Counted from the first letter of the stretch, positions 1 to 6,811 are shown. The stretch is DNA of 10,579 nt from Verrucomicrobiota bacterium (GCA_003218785.1 QHOM01000120.1:1-10579), one strand, 5' to 3'. The notes: generated by a model from the sequence alone, not told the origin. A program made the numbers and translations.

Positions 1-21
1 GTTATTTAGTGGCCGCAGTCA

Positions 22-288
22 TCAAGGAACACCCGCTGCATTTCGGGCATGTGTCACCTGTTTCCGTTTTTGCACCATCGACGTGAGCCGTTCTTTGATT
101 GCGGCGGAAGCTTTCTCCGGGCGCAAACTAAGCGCGAATGCTTCATGTAATAAGTAACATTGTGTGATGAAATCTTCCGCCTTTTTGCCGGAGTTTTTGC
201 GTTCTCTCTCAAATTCCTCCAATTCTTCAGGCTCCAGTGCGCCAATGACATAAAGTCGCGATTGGTTTTGGAATTCCTCAAAGTCCAT
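22..288 (-). CDS. Small RskA-like anti-sigma domain protein, no membrane segment
   Basis: An 88-residue soluble protein. The N-terminal stretch YVIGALEPEELEEFERE (about residues 13-29) followed by LLHEAFALSLRP (about 45-56) matches the pattern of RskA-type anti-sigma-factor N-terminal domains (a 'YxLGALxPEE...FE' helix pair, then a helix ending in a Pro-rich turn). Family members usually continue into a transmembrane helix and a periplasmic domain. This one stops after a basic tail, so it would act in the cytoplasm if it binds a sigma factor. The start is ATG at 286-288, because a strong GGAGG at 294-298 sits 5 nt upstream. An in-frame GTG at 292-294 overlaps that ribosome site and is unlikely. 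It is the last gene of a minus-strand cluster, 134 nt after the response regulator. No sigma-factor gene is visible beside it. The family call is by motif only. Confidence 0.6.
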   Translation of the reverse strand: MDFEEFQNQSRLYVIGALEPEELEEFERERKNSGKKAEDFITQCYLLHEAFALSLRPEKASAAIKERLTSMVQKRKQVTHARNAAGVP

Positions 289-293
289 CTTCA

Positions 294-300
294 CCTCCCT
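294..300 (-). promoter_or_regulatory. Strong Shine-Dalgarno site (AGGGAGG)
   Basis: Read on the minus strand, AGGGAGG lies 5 nt before the ATG at 288. It is the best ribosome binding site in the window and decides the start of the anti-sigma-like gene, ruling against the GTG that overlaps it. Most other genes here have no recognisable Shine-Dalgarno site. Confidence 0.7.
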
Positions 301-422
301 CAGACCGTCATGGATTTTTTAAGTCCAAATTCCAGGCGTATCTCAACCATGCCGCTCTGCAATTGACGAATACGCTTCCCGCGCTTCGAGAATAGAAGAG
401 TGGACGATCGCTACGTATGGCG

Positions 423-869
423 TTAAAACACATCATGCGCGGGTAAATTTTCTTCAATCCCGTCGATCAACTCGGGGATACTGATCGGCTTGGCGAGAAA
501 TGGATGCCCTTGGATCTGGAGACCAGAGTTTACCTCAGCTCTTGTGACCAGCGCCGTGAGAAAGATGATCGGCGTTCTCTGCAATTCCGGATCGGCCTGG
601 ATCTGTGCCGCTATTTCGCCTCCGTCTCTCTCTGGCATCACTATGTCGAGCAAGATCAGATCCGGCCTGAAAATCCGAGCACTCTGATGAGCCTTGGTGG
701 CGTCGTGCTCTTCGAGCACAAGATAGCGGCCGATCTTTTCGAGAAGGATTTTGATCACATGGGTGCTGTCCCAGTCGTCATCAACAATCAGGATACGTCG
801 CCTTTCTCCGACCGCCGACCTCGGCATACTAAGGCTTCGTGCGCCGGCATCCTTGCGGCGGTATCCCAT
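423..869 (-). CDS. Single-domain response regulator (REC/CheY-like)
   Basis: A 148-residue protein made of one receiver domain with no output domain. Visible hallmarks are the acidic triplet D30-D31-D32 after ILIVD, phospho-acceptor D75 in LILLDIVMPERDGGE, conserved T105 in IIFLTAL, and K127-P128 in FLAKPIS. It should take phosphate from a histidine kinase and signal by protein contact (CheY or DivK style). No kinase gene is in the window. The annotated ATG (869) gives a basic N-tail of about 25 residues. A second ATG at 827 gives a more compact domain. A TTGACG on the minus strand (893-898) lies just upstream of the first ATG and would fit a promoter serving the 827 start, but the -10 match is poor. 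It follows the broken hydrolase after 131 nt, so it may be a separate transcription unit. Confidence 0.85.
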   Translation of the reverse strand: MGYRRKDAGARSLSMPRSAVGERRRILIVDDDWDSTHVIKILLEKIGRYLVLEEHDATKAHQSARIFRPDLILLDIVMPERDGGEIAAQIQADPELQRTPIIFLTALVTRAEVNSGLQIQGHPFLAKPISIPELIDGIEENLPAHDVF

Positions 870-1000
870 TTATTTTCGTAAGCGAAAGCTTGCGTCAAAT
901 ATCCTGAAAAGATCGGGCCAGCGGAAGTTTGCCCGGATTATTCTGGTGCCGCCGCAGTAGGAGTGTGGTTCAAATCAAAAGCCGCAGGCAGTGGGAGCGA

Positions 1001-1502
1001 CTACAACAAATTTGATTGGTCAACGAAACCGGAAATAGCTTGGAGGATTCGTTGATCGACCTCGTTCTGGGTTTCGCCTGCCGCTTGAAGTTGGCGCTTG
1101 GGGACGCGCAACGAATGGTCGCCGCCTTCGACGATATGCAAAAAGTTCGGCGTCATCGCGAAGTTTAGCCCGATCGCCCATCGCGCAGAGGGGGTACCCA
1201 AGACAAATGAGACCGTCCACTTTCTCTTCGAGCGACACATGGCATCCGATGCGACTACCCATGCTTTTGCCAGCGAGGATCGTCCGTTCAGACGGATGTT
1301 GTTCCTTTGCTTTGCTCAGTGCTTCCAGATGCGCAGCAATCAACTGCGGCAAGCGATCGGGGCGTTTCCGGCCTTCGCGTATGTAGTCGTAATCGAAAGT
1401 TTCGACGTTTCCTATCTCGCCCAGGCGAGCTCTCCAATTTCGCATCCAAGGATGAGACGACGGCGCCCCTGCACCGGGAGCGAAGAGAAAAAGAACGCGC
1501 AC
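1001..1502 (-). pseudogene. Alpha/beta hydrolase of the KANL3/TEX30 type, broken by an internal deletion and frameshift
   Basis: The first part starts at GTG 1500-1502 and reads VRVLFLFAPGAGAPSSHPWM, then ILAGKSMGSRIG with nucleophile S80 in the GxSxG elbow, then LICLGYPLCAMGDRAKLRD. From about 1157 this frame turns into Arg-rich nonsense ending at 1020. The expected C-terminus, PNFLHIVEGGDHSLRVPKR with the catalytic His, continues in another frame from about 1156 to the stop at 1001. In this family about 30 residues, including the strand and catalytic Asp of a 'VQGTRD' type motif, normally lie between these two parts. They are absent from all frames. The frame change requires a net loss of 3n+2 bases. 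As written, the product lacks the acidic residue and has a garbage C-terminus, so it should be inactive. The start is 25 nt after the stop of the L,D-transpeptidase gene, suggesting an operon. The alternative is an assembly error. Confidence 0.75.
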
Positions 1503-1527
1503 GTTGATTCCCGGCGAACAATCGCCG

Positions 1528-2820
1528 CTATTTCACTGTTACCAGCGTGCCGATCGGGATTTCGGAGAAAAATTTGCGGGCAGCCTCCGGAGGGAGCCGA
1601 ATGCAGCCGTGAGAGGCTGGATAATTTGGGACCATTCCTGCGTGCATCCCGAAATCGAGGCAACTCAGGCGCATAAAATACGGCATGTCCACGTGGTAGA
1701 TCGTGGAACGATGGTTCCGTTCCTTGCCCGTGATCACAAACTCACCGCTCCGTGTGGAGTAACCTCTCCGGCCAGTCGAGCATTCGGTGCGGAACATCGG
1801 CACGCCGTTCTTGATAAGGGCCACGCGTTGCGAAGCGAGGGAAATTTCGATGCGCAGCTCATCTGGCGAAGGGCCGCCGCCGAGAAGGATTTGCGTGCAC
1901 CGCCACTGGCCCGTCTCGGCGGCAATGTATAACGCAAGCATTTTGTCGTGTCTTGTAGCCCGGGTCCGGTCGGCGCCCGCACCCAGCAGAGCGCGCACAT
2001 AACCCTCCTGCCCGAGACCGGCAGCCAGCATCAGCACGGTCACATTCCTGTCTTCTTCGATATAACTGCGAAGGGATTTTGACGGGAGCAACGCCAGGAA
2101 CTCCTTGTCGCAGCGCGTCGGCAAAACGGTGTTGGGATCGGCGCCACAAGCCATCAGAGTGCTAAAAAGGGGCGCGTCGTTTTTTGCGATGGCATAGGCG
2201 ACCAGCGGCACCCTTTTACCTTCAGGGGTCGGAGGAGCTGCATGTTTACCCAGCAGCAATCGGATTTGATCCTTGTTTCCCGCAAGCAGGGCCGCTTCAA
2301 GAGCGCGCCGCGTGCTGGTTCTCCACTGCGGCATGAGCGGTAGGCGCTCCGTTACGGTTCTGATGATCTCCGGGTTCCCGCCATCGAGAGCCATTCCCAA
2401 GAGATCGCGGCCGTCCTTACACCGAGCTTCGGCGTGAAGATTGGTTAGGCGTGCAAGAAACGCGCGGAACATCTCCAGATTACCGTGCATTGCTGCTGCC
2501 ATTAGGGGCGTAAAACCTTTTTCGTCGGCGTGGTCGACGAGTGCGCCAGCATCGATGAGCCGCCGGGCTGTCTTCCAATCCTGCCGCGACGTCGCGATCA
2601 GCAATGGCGTCCGCCCGTGAGTGTCGCGCCCGTTGGGATCGACCTGTTCGATCAGGCACAAGTCGATAAGAGAGCTGCGGCCAATCGTGACAGCGCGAAC
2701 CAGGTCGCGCGGTGAGATTGAGATGCGGGCGGGAGGCTCGGGTGCAATCGCTGTCGCCCAGAGGAGTATTAAAAATACGACGGCCGCCTGAAAGACGATT
2801 CGCCTTGTGGACGCACGCAT
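1528..2820 (-). CDS. Ankyrin-repeat / L,D-transpeptidase (YkuD) fusion, exported
   Basis: About 430 residues from the chosen ATG (2818-2820), where MRASTRR precedes a hydrophobic stretch (about residues 9-25), a signal peptide or membrane anchor. Residues about 40-315 hold ankyrin-type repeats (for example DTHGRTPLLIA, DEKGFTPLMAAAMHGN, NVTVLMLAAGLGQEGYVRAL). The C-terminal 115 or so residues are a YkuD/ErfK catalytic domain: strands IEISLASQRVALIKNGV, then HAGMVPNYPASHGCIRLP with H393, H404 and catalytic C406. YkuD enzymes form or swap L,D peptide cross-links in peptidoglycan, or attach proteins to it, in the periplasm. The ankyrin part probably recruits a partner. The frame stays open upstream to 3075, but that would overlap the divergent htrA coding region and put 85 residues before the signal sequence. 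The gene is divergent from htrA and followed closely by the hydrolase. Confidence 0.85.
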   Translation of the reverse strand: MRASTRRIVFQAAVVFLILLWATAIAPEPPARISISPRDLVRAVTIGRSSLIDLCLIEQVDPNGRDTHGRTPLLIATSRQDWKTARRLIDAGALVDHADEKGFTPLMAAAMHGNLEMFRAFLARLTNLHAEARCKDGRDLLGMALDGGNPEIIRTVTERLPLMPQWRTSTRRALEAALLAGNKDQIRLLLGKHAAPPTPEGKRVPLVAYAIAKNDAPLFSTLMACGADPNTVLPTRCDKEFLALLPSKSLRSYIEEDRNVTVLMLAAGLGQEGYVRALLGAGADRTRATRHDKMLALYIAAETGQWRCTQILLGGGPSPDELRIEISLASQRVALIKNGVPMFRTECSTGRRGYSTRSGEFVITGKERNHRSTIYHVDMPYFMRLSCLDFGMHAGMVPNYPASHGCIRLPPEAARKFFSEIPIGTLVTVK

Positions 2821-2849
2821 ATGCAAGGCTTGGTCGAAAAGCATATCCG

Positions 2850-2872
2850 CTCTGTACAGTAATCTAACAGAG
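2850..2872. promoter_or_regulatory. Inverted repeat CTCTGT-N11-ACAGAG in the divergent control region
   Basis: Six-base arms are perfectly complementary (2850-2855 and 2867-2872), and the left arm overlaps the smaller palindrome CTGTACAG. It lies 30 nt upstream of the ankyrin/transpeptidase start and about 95 nt upstream of htrA, so it could be an operator serving either gene. This is inference from symmetry and position only. Short arms of this kind also arise by chance. Confidence 0.3.
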
Positions 2873-2926
2873 GCACGATTGAACTGCGAGGCCAGCTTTG
2901 GGCAACGTGGCGTTGGACGCGGCCAG

Positions 2927-2945
2927 TTGAACATTGCATGTTCAA
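2927..2945. promoter_or_regulatory. Perfect 19-nt dyad TTGAACAT-TGC-ATGTTCAA before htrA
   Basis: Eight-base arms (2927-2934 and 2938-2945) are perfectly complementary around a 3-nt centre. The dyad ends 20 nt before the ATG at 2966 and overlaps the alternative ATG at 2945, a position typical of a repressor operator. Its core is GAAC-N7-GTTC. That resembles half-sites used by LexA-like regulators, but the spacing does not match the Gram-positive GAAC-N4-GTTC box. The binding protein is unknown. Confidence 0.45.
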
Positions 2946-2965
2946 TGCTGTCCAAGTTCGAACCA

Positions 2966-4432
2966 ATGCGTTTATCCATTTTGATTTTGTGCGCTGCAAT
3001 TATTACATCGTTTGCGGCGCAACCCGAGGTCGCCCCGACGCCTGCCGTTCCTGCTGCCGCGGCGGAGGCGGGCAAGGATGTGGTTCACCAATTGAACAAT
3101 GCATTTGCGAAAGTTTTCGAGGTCGTGGCGCCAAGCGTCGTCATTATTGAGATTTCAAAGAAAAACGACGGAGGCGAGAGTTCGCCACTCGACGACCTGT
3201 TCTTCCAAGGGCCGCCGGATGAAAACAGTCAGCGGCGTAACCCAAACGACCTTCGGCCGATCCAAAGCGAAGGCTCCGGTTTCATTGTTAGACCAGATGG
3301 CTACATCTTTACGAACTTTCACGTGGTCGAGGGCGCAGACAAAATCGACGTGAAGTTGAGAGATGGCCGCGATTTTCCGGCCAGGGTTGTTGGCGCCGAT
3401 GAAAAGACCGACGTCGCCGTCATTAAGATCGAGGCAAAAGGTTTGCCAGTCGTCCAGCTCGGCGACAGCGACGCCGTGCGCGTAGGCCAATTTGCATTCG
3501 CAATTGGTGCGCCGTTCAAGCTCGACTACACCTTCACTTACGGAGTGGTCAGCGGCAAAGGCCGCAGCAAATTGCTCCAGACCGGCAGCTACTCCATTTC
3601 CGACTACTTGCAGACCGATGCGTCGATCAATCCTGGCAACAGCGGCGGCCCGCTGTGTGACATCGATGGCAAGGTGATTGGAATGAACACTCTGATCAAT
3701 GGCATGAATCGCGGGCTCGGCTTCGCCATTCCAAGTAACATGGCAAAAGAGATCGGCGCGGAGCTTATCGCCGGTCACAAGATCGTACGCCCATGGCTCG
3801 GCATTCGCATCGAAACGCTCGGCGACGACTCATCAATCCGCGATTTGCTCACGGGCGCCGACAAAGGCGTTGTGGTGCGCACAATTGAAGCCGATACGCC
3901 TGCTTACAGAAGCGACTTGCGGCCCTTCGATGTGATCACACATGTCGATGGAACGCCGGTAGAAACCGACTCGCAGCTTCAGCATGAGATTTTAAAGAAG
4001 AAGGTCGGCCAAAGTGTCGAGCTGAGCGTTTGGCGCAAAGGGCAGACCATAAAGGTGTCGGTTAAGACTGGCGAGTTGCCTAGCGAGATCTCGCGCGCGT
4101 CAAACGAGCCGATCCAGCCGGCTCAACCGAAACAGGAGGATGTTGGCAAGTTTGGATTACAGGTGCAGGAATTGACGAAGGAAGTTGCTGAACGTCTGCA
4201 TCTCGCGGTTCAGCAAGGTGTCATCGTGACGGACGTGGAGGACAACAGCCTTGCCGCGCAACAGGACATTCAGCGTGAGGATGTCATCACTGAAGTGGAC
4301 AGCAAACCGGTCACGAACGTGCAATCATTCCGCGAGGCGCTCACTAAAGCTGATCCGAGACGCGGCGTCCTTCTCTATCTCGACCGCAAAGGCAGCAAAA
4401 CTTTCGCCGTAATCAAGGCGGAGAATGGTTAG
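2966..4432 (+). CDS. htrA: HtrA/DegP-type periplasmic serine protease, two PDZ domains
   Basis: A 488-residue trypsin-like protease with chaperone-like family roles in degrading damaged envelope proteins. The N-terminus MRLSILILCAAIITSFAA is a signal peptide. The full catalytic triad is visible: H119 in FTNFHVVEG, D149 in KTDVAVIKI and S226 in NPGNSGGPL. PDZ1 spans about residues 275-372 and PDZ2 about 395-485. Domain order and length fit DegP/DegQ/MucD proteins. The start at 2966 puts the signal peptide at the very N-terminus. ATG 2945 (7 residues longer) is equally possible, and neither has a Shine-Dalgarno site. The frame is open to 2807, but that overlaps the divergent gene's start. It ends 6 nt from the convergent DUF3185-like gene. 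The exact orthologue (degP, degQ or mucD) cannot be decided from the sequence. Confidence 0.93.
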   Translation: MRLSILILCAAIITSFAAQPEVAPTPAVPAAAAEAGKDVVHQLNNAFAKVFEVVAPSVVIIEISKKNDGGESSPLDDLFFQGPPDENSQRRNPNDLRPIQSEGSGFIVRPDGYIFTNFHVVEGADKIDVKLRDGRDFPARVVGADEKTDVAVIKIEAKGLPVVQLGDSDAVRVGQFAFAIGAPFKLDYTFTYGVVSGKGRSKLLQTGSYSISDYLQTDASINPGNSGGPLCDIDGKVIGMNTLINGMNRGLGFAIPSNMAKEIGAELIAGHKIVRPWLGIRIETLGDDSSIRDLLTGADKGVVVRTIEADTPAYRSDLRPFDVITHVDGTPVETDSQLQHEILKKKVGQSVELSVWRKGQTIKVSVKTGELPSEISRASNEPIQPAQPKQEDVGKFGLQVQELTKEVAERLHLAVQQGVIVTDVEDNSLAAQQDIQREDVITEVDSKPVTNVQSFREALTKADPRRGVLLYLDRKGSKTFAVIKAENG

Positions 4433-4438
4433 ACGCCA

Positions 4439-4660
4439 TCAGCCTTTTCGGCTGCCGACGATCAAAAGGATTATTCCACCGGCGAGACAAATTCCGCTCG
4501 CGATCGGCGGAAAATCGATTCCGTGACTCTCCTTGTGAGTAATTTCAAGTGGGCCTAGTTGCGCGTCTTTCTTCTCTGTCGTCCAACCTAGACTGCCGTA
4601 AGCAAAGCCGATGATGCCGATGATGATGAGAATAATACCGACGATCGCGGCCGGTTTCAT
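4439..4660 (-). CDS. Two-helix small membrane protein, DUF3185-like
   Basis: A 73-residue protein with two hydrophobic helices, about residues 4-22 (AAIVGIILIIIGIIGFAYG) and 51-70 (PPIASGICLAGGIILLIVG). They flank a polar loop with TTEKKDAQLGPLEI, the pattern of the DUF3185 family of uncharacterised inner-membrane proteins. The ATG at 4658-4660 starts 10 nt after the stop of the upstream lmo0937-type gene, so the two are probably co-transcribed. There is no clear Shine-Dalgarno site. The function is not known. Such proteins are often found with other small membrane proteins of suspected envelope-stress role, which is a loose association only. Confidence 0.75.
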   Translation of the reverse strand: MKPAAIVGIILIIIGIIGFAYGSLGWTTEKKDAQLGPLEITHKESHGIDFPPIASGICLAGGIILLIVGSRKG

Positions 4661-4670
4661 CGTAGTCAGC

Positions 4671-4820
4671 TTACAACGGCCGGCGGCCTTGGATCAAATT
4701 GATAATCAGCACTACAATCGCAATGACGAGCAGGATATGAATGAATCCGCCCAAAGTGTAGGAGCTGACCAATCCAAGCAGCCAGAGCACCAGCAAGATT
4801 ACAAATATTGTCCAGAGCAT
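4671..4820 (-). CDS. Tiny membrane protein, lmo0937 family
   Basis: A 49-residue protein: MLWTIFVILLVLWLLGLVSS, then YTLGGFIHILLVIAIVVLII, ending NLIQGRRPL. Two hydrophobic helices (about residues 3-18 and 24-42) are joined by a short S-S-Y-T-L-G-G turn, and a basic tail follows. This is the characteristic layout of the lmo0937 family of small membrane proteins, whose members are widespread and of unknown function. An AAAGGAA Shine-Dalgarno site at 4825-4831 lies 4 nt before the ATG, which supports a real gene despite its size. The stop TAA (4671-4673) lies 10 nt before the DUF3185-like start, giving a two-gene unit. The 165 bp upstream (4821-4985) should hold the promoter, but no convincing -35/-10 pair was found. 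Confidence 0.85.
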   Translation of the reverse strand: MLWTIFVILLVLWLLGLVSSYTLGGFIHILLVIAIVVLIINLIQGRRPL

Positions 4821-4985
4821 AGGGTTCCTTTCGGTTGAGTCTTACATTGCTTCGTGCCGGACGGTTCCGTTGCGCTTATCGGGTCAAAAATTTCTACCTG
4901 CTGCCGAGAAATCCTCTGGAGCCCCCGCTGTGTGGTCGTCAGGCCGAAACTGAAGCTTGTTAGGGGATGGCTCACAGAGTTGTGG

Positions 4986-6800
4986 CTACGACAACTTGTC
5001 CACGACTGATCTCAAATTCCAGCCGTTTGCTTCAAGCATGTTACGCGCGGAGTCGTAATCGCAGCTTGCCAACTCGGCGACCACTCGAACGGCGCGATCG
5101 CGTAATTTCCCGCTGGATGTATGAAGATCGGTCATCAAGTTGCTGCGCACTTTGCCGAGCGCGACCATCGCGCCGGTACTGATGATGTTCAGCGCAACTT
5201 TTGTCACCGTGCCCGCCTTCAACCTTGTTGATCCGGTGAGAAGTTCCTGTCCGACCACGAGTTTAATTACAAAATCGACAACCACATTCTCTTGTGCATC
5301 TGACGCAGTCCCATGCTCTGCGGGCGACACGCCTGCCACAACAGCGCTCGCTGCCGGATTGCACGTGAGCAGAATCGTCTTTGCGCCTAACGACTTTGCC
5401 CGCGCCAGCGCACCGAGAACAAAAGGCGTTCGTCCGCTGGCGGTGATACCAATCACGGCATCGCTATTTTTAATTCCCCTTTCATCCACGGCCAACGCGC
5501 CGGCGCTTTCCGCGTCTTCCGTACCTTCGACACTGCGATAAAGCGCAGTCACACCGCCGGCGATCAGTCCCTGTACAAGATCAGGCGACGCGCCAAAGGT
5601 CGGCGGGATCTCGCTCGCATCGAGAACCCCAATGCGCCCGCTGCTGCCGGCGCCGACATAAAACAAGCGGCCGCCATTTCGCAGCGATTCGGTCACAATT
5701 TCAGCTGCGCGTGTCAGGTCGGCAATCGCTCCGCGCAACGCGTCCTGAACAAATTTTTCTTCCTCAACAAAAAGTTCGACCAGTTCTCGCGCGCTCATCC
5801 TTTCCAGATTCTCCGAGCGCGGATTGCGCTGTTCGGTAACCGCGGCAGCCAGATTGTCGATTTCGTTCTGAGACAGCTTCGAGTGAAACGTGACGTGATC
5901 GCCAAGATCCGCTGCAAGCCATGCCGCGCCAAGTTCGGGAGGCCGCTCCGCAGTCGCGACGCGAGCATCGGGAAGATTCTTCTTCAGTCTGCGTCGAAAT
6001 GCGTGGGTATAGATCGAGTCACGATGAAAAAGGCCACCCATCAGCACAACTTTTGGCGCGAGCAGATGCAGACTGGATGCGACGGCCTCGGTGTATTCAC
6101 AGAGAACACGCGCGCCTTCTTCGATAATCTCCATTACCCGCGCATCGCCGCCCGCCGCGGCTTCAAATACGACCGAGGCGAGCATTGCGATGTCCATCTT
6201 ATCTGCCGTCTGCGCCCAGCGAACGAGTTCGTCGAGATTGTTCAAGGAAAGCGCGCGCAGAATTTTTGCGGTGAATGCCGCTTCGCCGCGATGCCGATCG
6301 TATTCGCGCAAAATAAGACGCAGCGCCTGAATGACGAGAAAATAGCCGCCGCCAGCGTCTCCAAGAATGTGTCCCCAACCGCCGGCCTTCTCGATCTTAT
6401 CGCCGCGTCGCCCAGTGACAGACGAGCCGCTCCCGGCATTGACGACGATCCCGTCGCCGTGTCCGAGCGCCGCGGCCAGCCCGGAATCGCGATCGTTCCC
6501 AGTGACAATTTTCGCGGCCGGCCAAATGTCGGCGCAAAGACGAGAGAGCGATTGTTGATCTTCTCCCGCGCCGCAACCTGCCAGAAAAATTCCGACCCGG
6601 TCGACCTCCTTCGGCAATTCGTAAAGAATCGCGCGCAAACGTTCCCGCTTAATAAGACGAAAGTTAGATCGAGGCAATTTTCCTTGGTCGAGAATGCGGA
6701 ATTGCGGCCCGGCATCACCGACATCTACAGTTTCTAGCAGCGCCCAGGCGGTCTTCGTGCCGCCGCCTTCGACGCCAAGGATTCGTTCGCCCGGTTCCAC
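4986..6800 (-). CDS. murQ: Bifunctional amino-sugar kinase / N-acetylmuramic acid 6-phosphate etherase
   Basis: A 604-residue fusion. Residues about 5-300 are a BadF/BcrA-type ASKHA kinase: phosphate loop GVEGGGTKT (9-17), GNDRDSG (101-107), NAGSGSSVTG (121-130) and GGLF (255-258), as in GlcNAc/MurNAc kinases. Residues about 310-604 are MurQ, a SIS-fold lyase: EQRNPRSENLE, YVGAGSSGRIG (381-391), DASEIPPTFG with E397, SVEGTED with E425, and TGSTRLKAGT. MurQ removes lactate from MurNAc-6-phosphate to give GlcNAc-6-phosphate. With a kinase in the same chain, free MurNAc could be phosphorylated and de-etherified by one cytoplasmic protein in peptidoglycan recycling. Kinase specificity is inferred. 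The start is GTG 6798-6800, because an in-frame stop lies two codons upstream. Residues 490-507 are an extra segment not expected between CNP and VGQE. The commonly cited MurQ acidic pair corresponds to E397 and E425. Confidence 0.92.
   Translation of the reverse strand: MEPGERILGVEGGGTKTAWALLETVDVGDAGPQFRILDQGKLPRSNFRLIKRERLRAILYELPKEVDRVGIFLAGCGAGEDQQSLSRLCADIWPAAKIVTGNDRDSGLAAALGHGDGIVVNAGSGSSVTGRRGDKIEKAGGWGHILGDAGGGYFLVIQALRLILREYDRHRGEAAFTAKILRALSLNNLDELVRWAQTADKMDIAMLASVVFEAAAGGDARVMEIIEEGARVLCEYTEAVASSLHLLAPKVVLMGGLFHRDSIYTHAFRRRLKKNLPDARVATAERPPELGAAWLAADLGDHVTFHSKLSQNEIDNLAAAVTEQRNPRSENLERMSARELVELFVEEEKFVQDALRGAIADLTRAAEIVTESLRNGGRLFYVGAGSSGRIGVLDASEIPPTFGASPDLVQGLIAGGVTALYRSVEGTEDAESAGALAVDERGIKNSDAVIGITASGRTPFVLGALARAKSLGAKTILLTCNPAASAVVAGVSPAEHGTASDAQENVVVDFVIKLVVGQELLTGSTRLKAGTVTKVALNIISTGAMVALGKVRSNLMTDLHTSSGKLRDRAVRVVAELASCDYDSARNMLEANGWNLRSVVDKLS
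5280..5333 (-). repeat. In-frame 54-bp insert in the MurQ domain carrying a REP-like hairpin
   Basis: Between the conserved CNP (480-482) and VGQE of the etherase, the chain has about 33 residues, where typical MurQ proteins have about 15. The excess, roughly residues 490-507 (GVSPAEHGTASDAQENVV), maps to 5280-5333. At its edge, 5320-5336 forms a hairpin GCGGGCG-ACA-CGCCTGC, with a 7-bp stem (one G:T pair) and 3-nt loop. That is the same geometry as the two hairpins of the intergenic element at 6843-6893. The exact insert limits depend on alignment. Repeat origin is inference. Confidence 0.4.
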
Positions 6801-6805
6801 GACTT

Positions 6806-6811
6806 ATTATG
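6806..6811 (-). promoter_or_regulatory. -10-like box CATAAT directly before the kinase-murQ start
   Basis: On the minus strand CATAAT (5 of 6 to TATAAT) ends 5 nt before the GTG start, which would put the transcript start at or next to the start codon (a leaderless mRNA). No good -35 hexamer is seen at 16-18 nt. A 13-nt dyad, TTTTCC-C-GGAAAA (6820-6832), occupies the spacer and -35 zone. Confidence 0.35.

Noticed and set aside
877..894. 7-bp hairpin with GAAA loop just upstream of the response regulator
   Set aside because: One stem pair is a G:T wobble, there is no T-run and no riboswitch-like surroundings. A short stem of this kind is not enough to call an RNA element.
2821..3075. Upstream extension of the ankyrin/transpeptidase gene to 3075
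   Set aside because: It would place 85 unlike-protein residues before a clear signal sequence and overlap the conserved htrA coding region on the other strand.
4440..4454. Hairpin CAGCC-TTTTC-GGCTG at the convergent htrA/DUF3185 end, considered as a bidirectional terminator
   Set aside because: Only a 5-bp stem, inside coding sequence of the DUF3185-like gene, and no T-run on either strand.
4821..4985. ECF-type promoter (GGAAC motif on the minus strand) before the lmo0937-type gene
   Set aside because: GGAACC is present but no convincing -10 partner (such as CGTC or GTCTAA) occurs at the right distance.
5883..6737. Long plus-strand open frame (284 codons) opposite kinase-murQ
   Set aside because: It is antisense to clearly recognised kinase sequence, has no recognisable domain, and is explained by GC-biased codon usage of the true gene.
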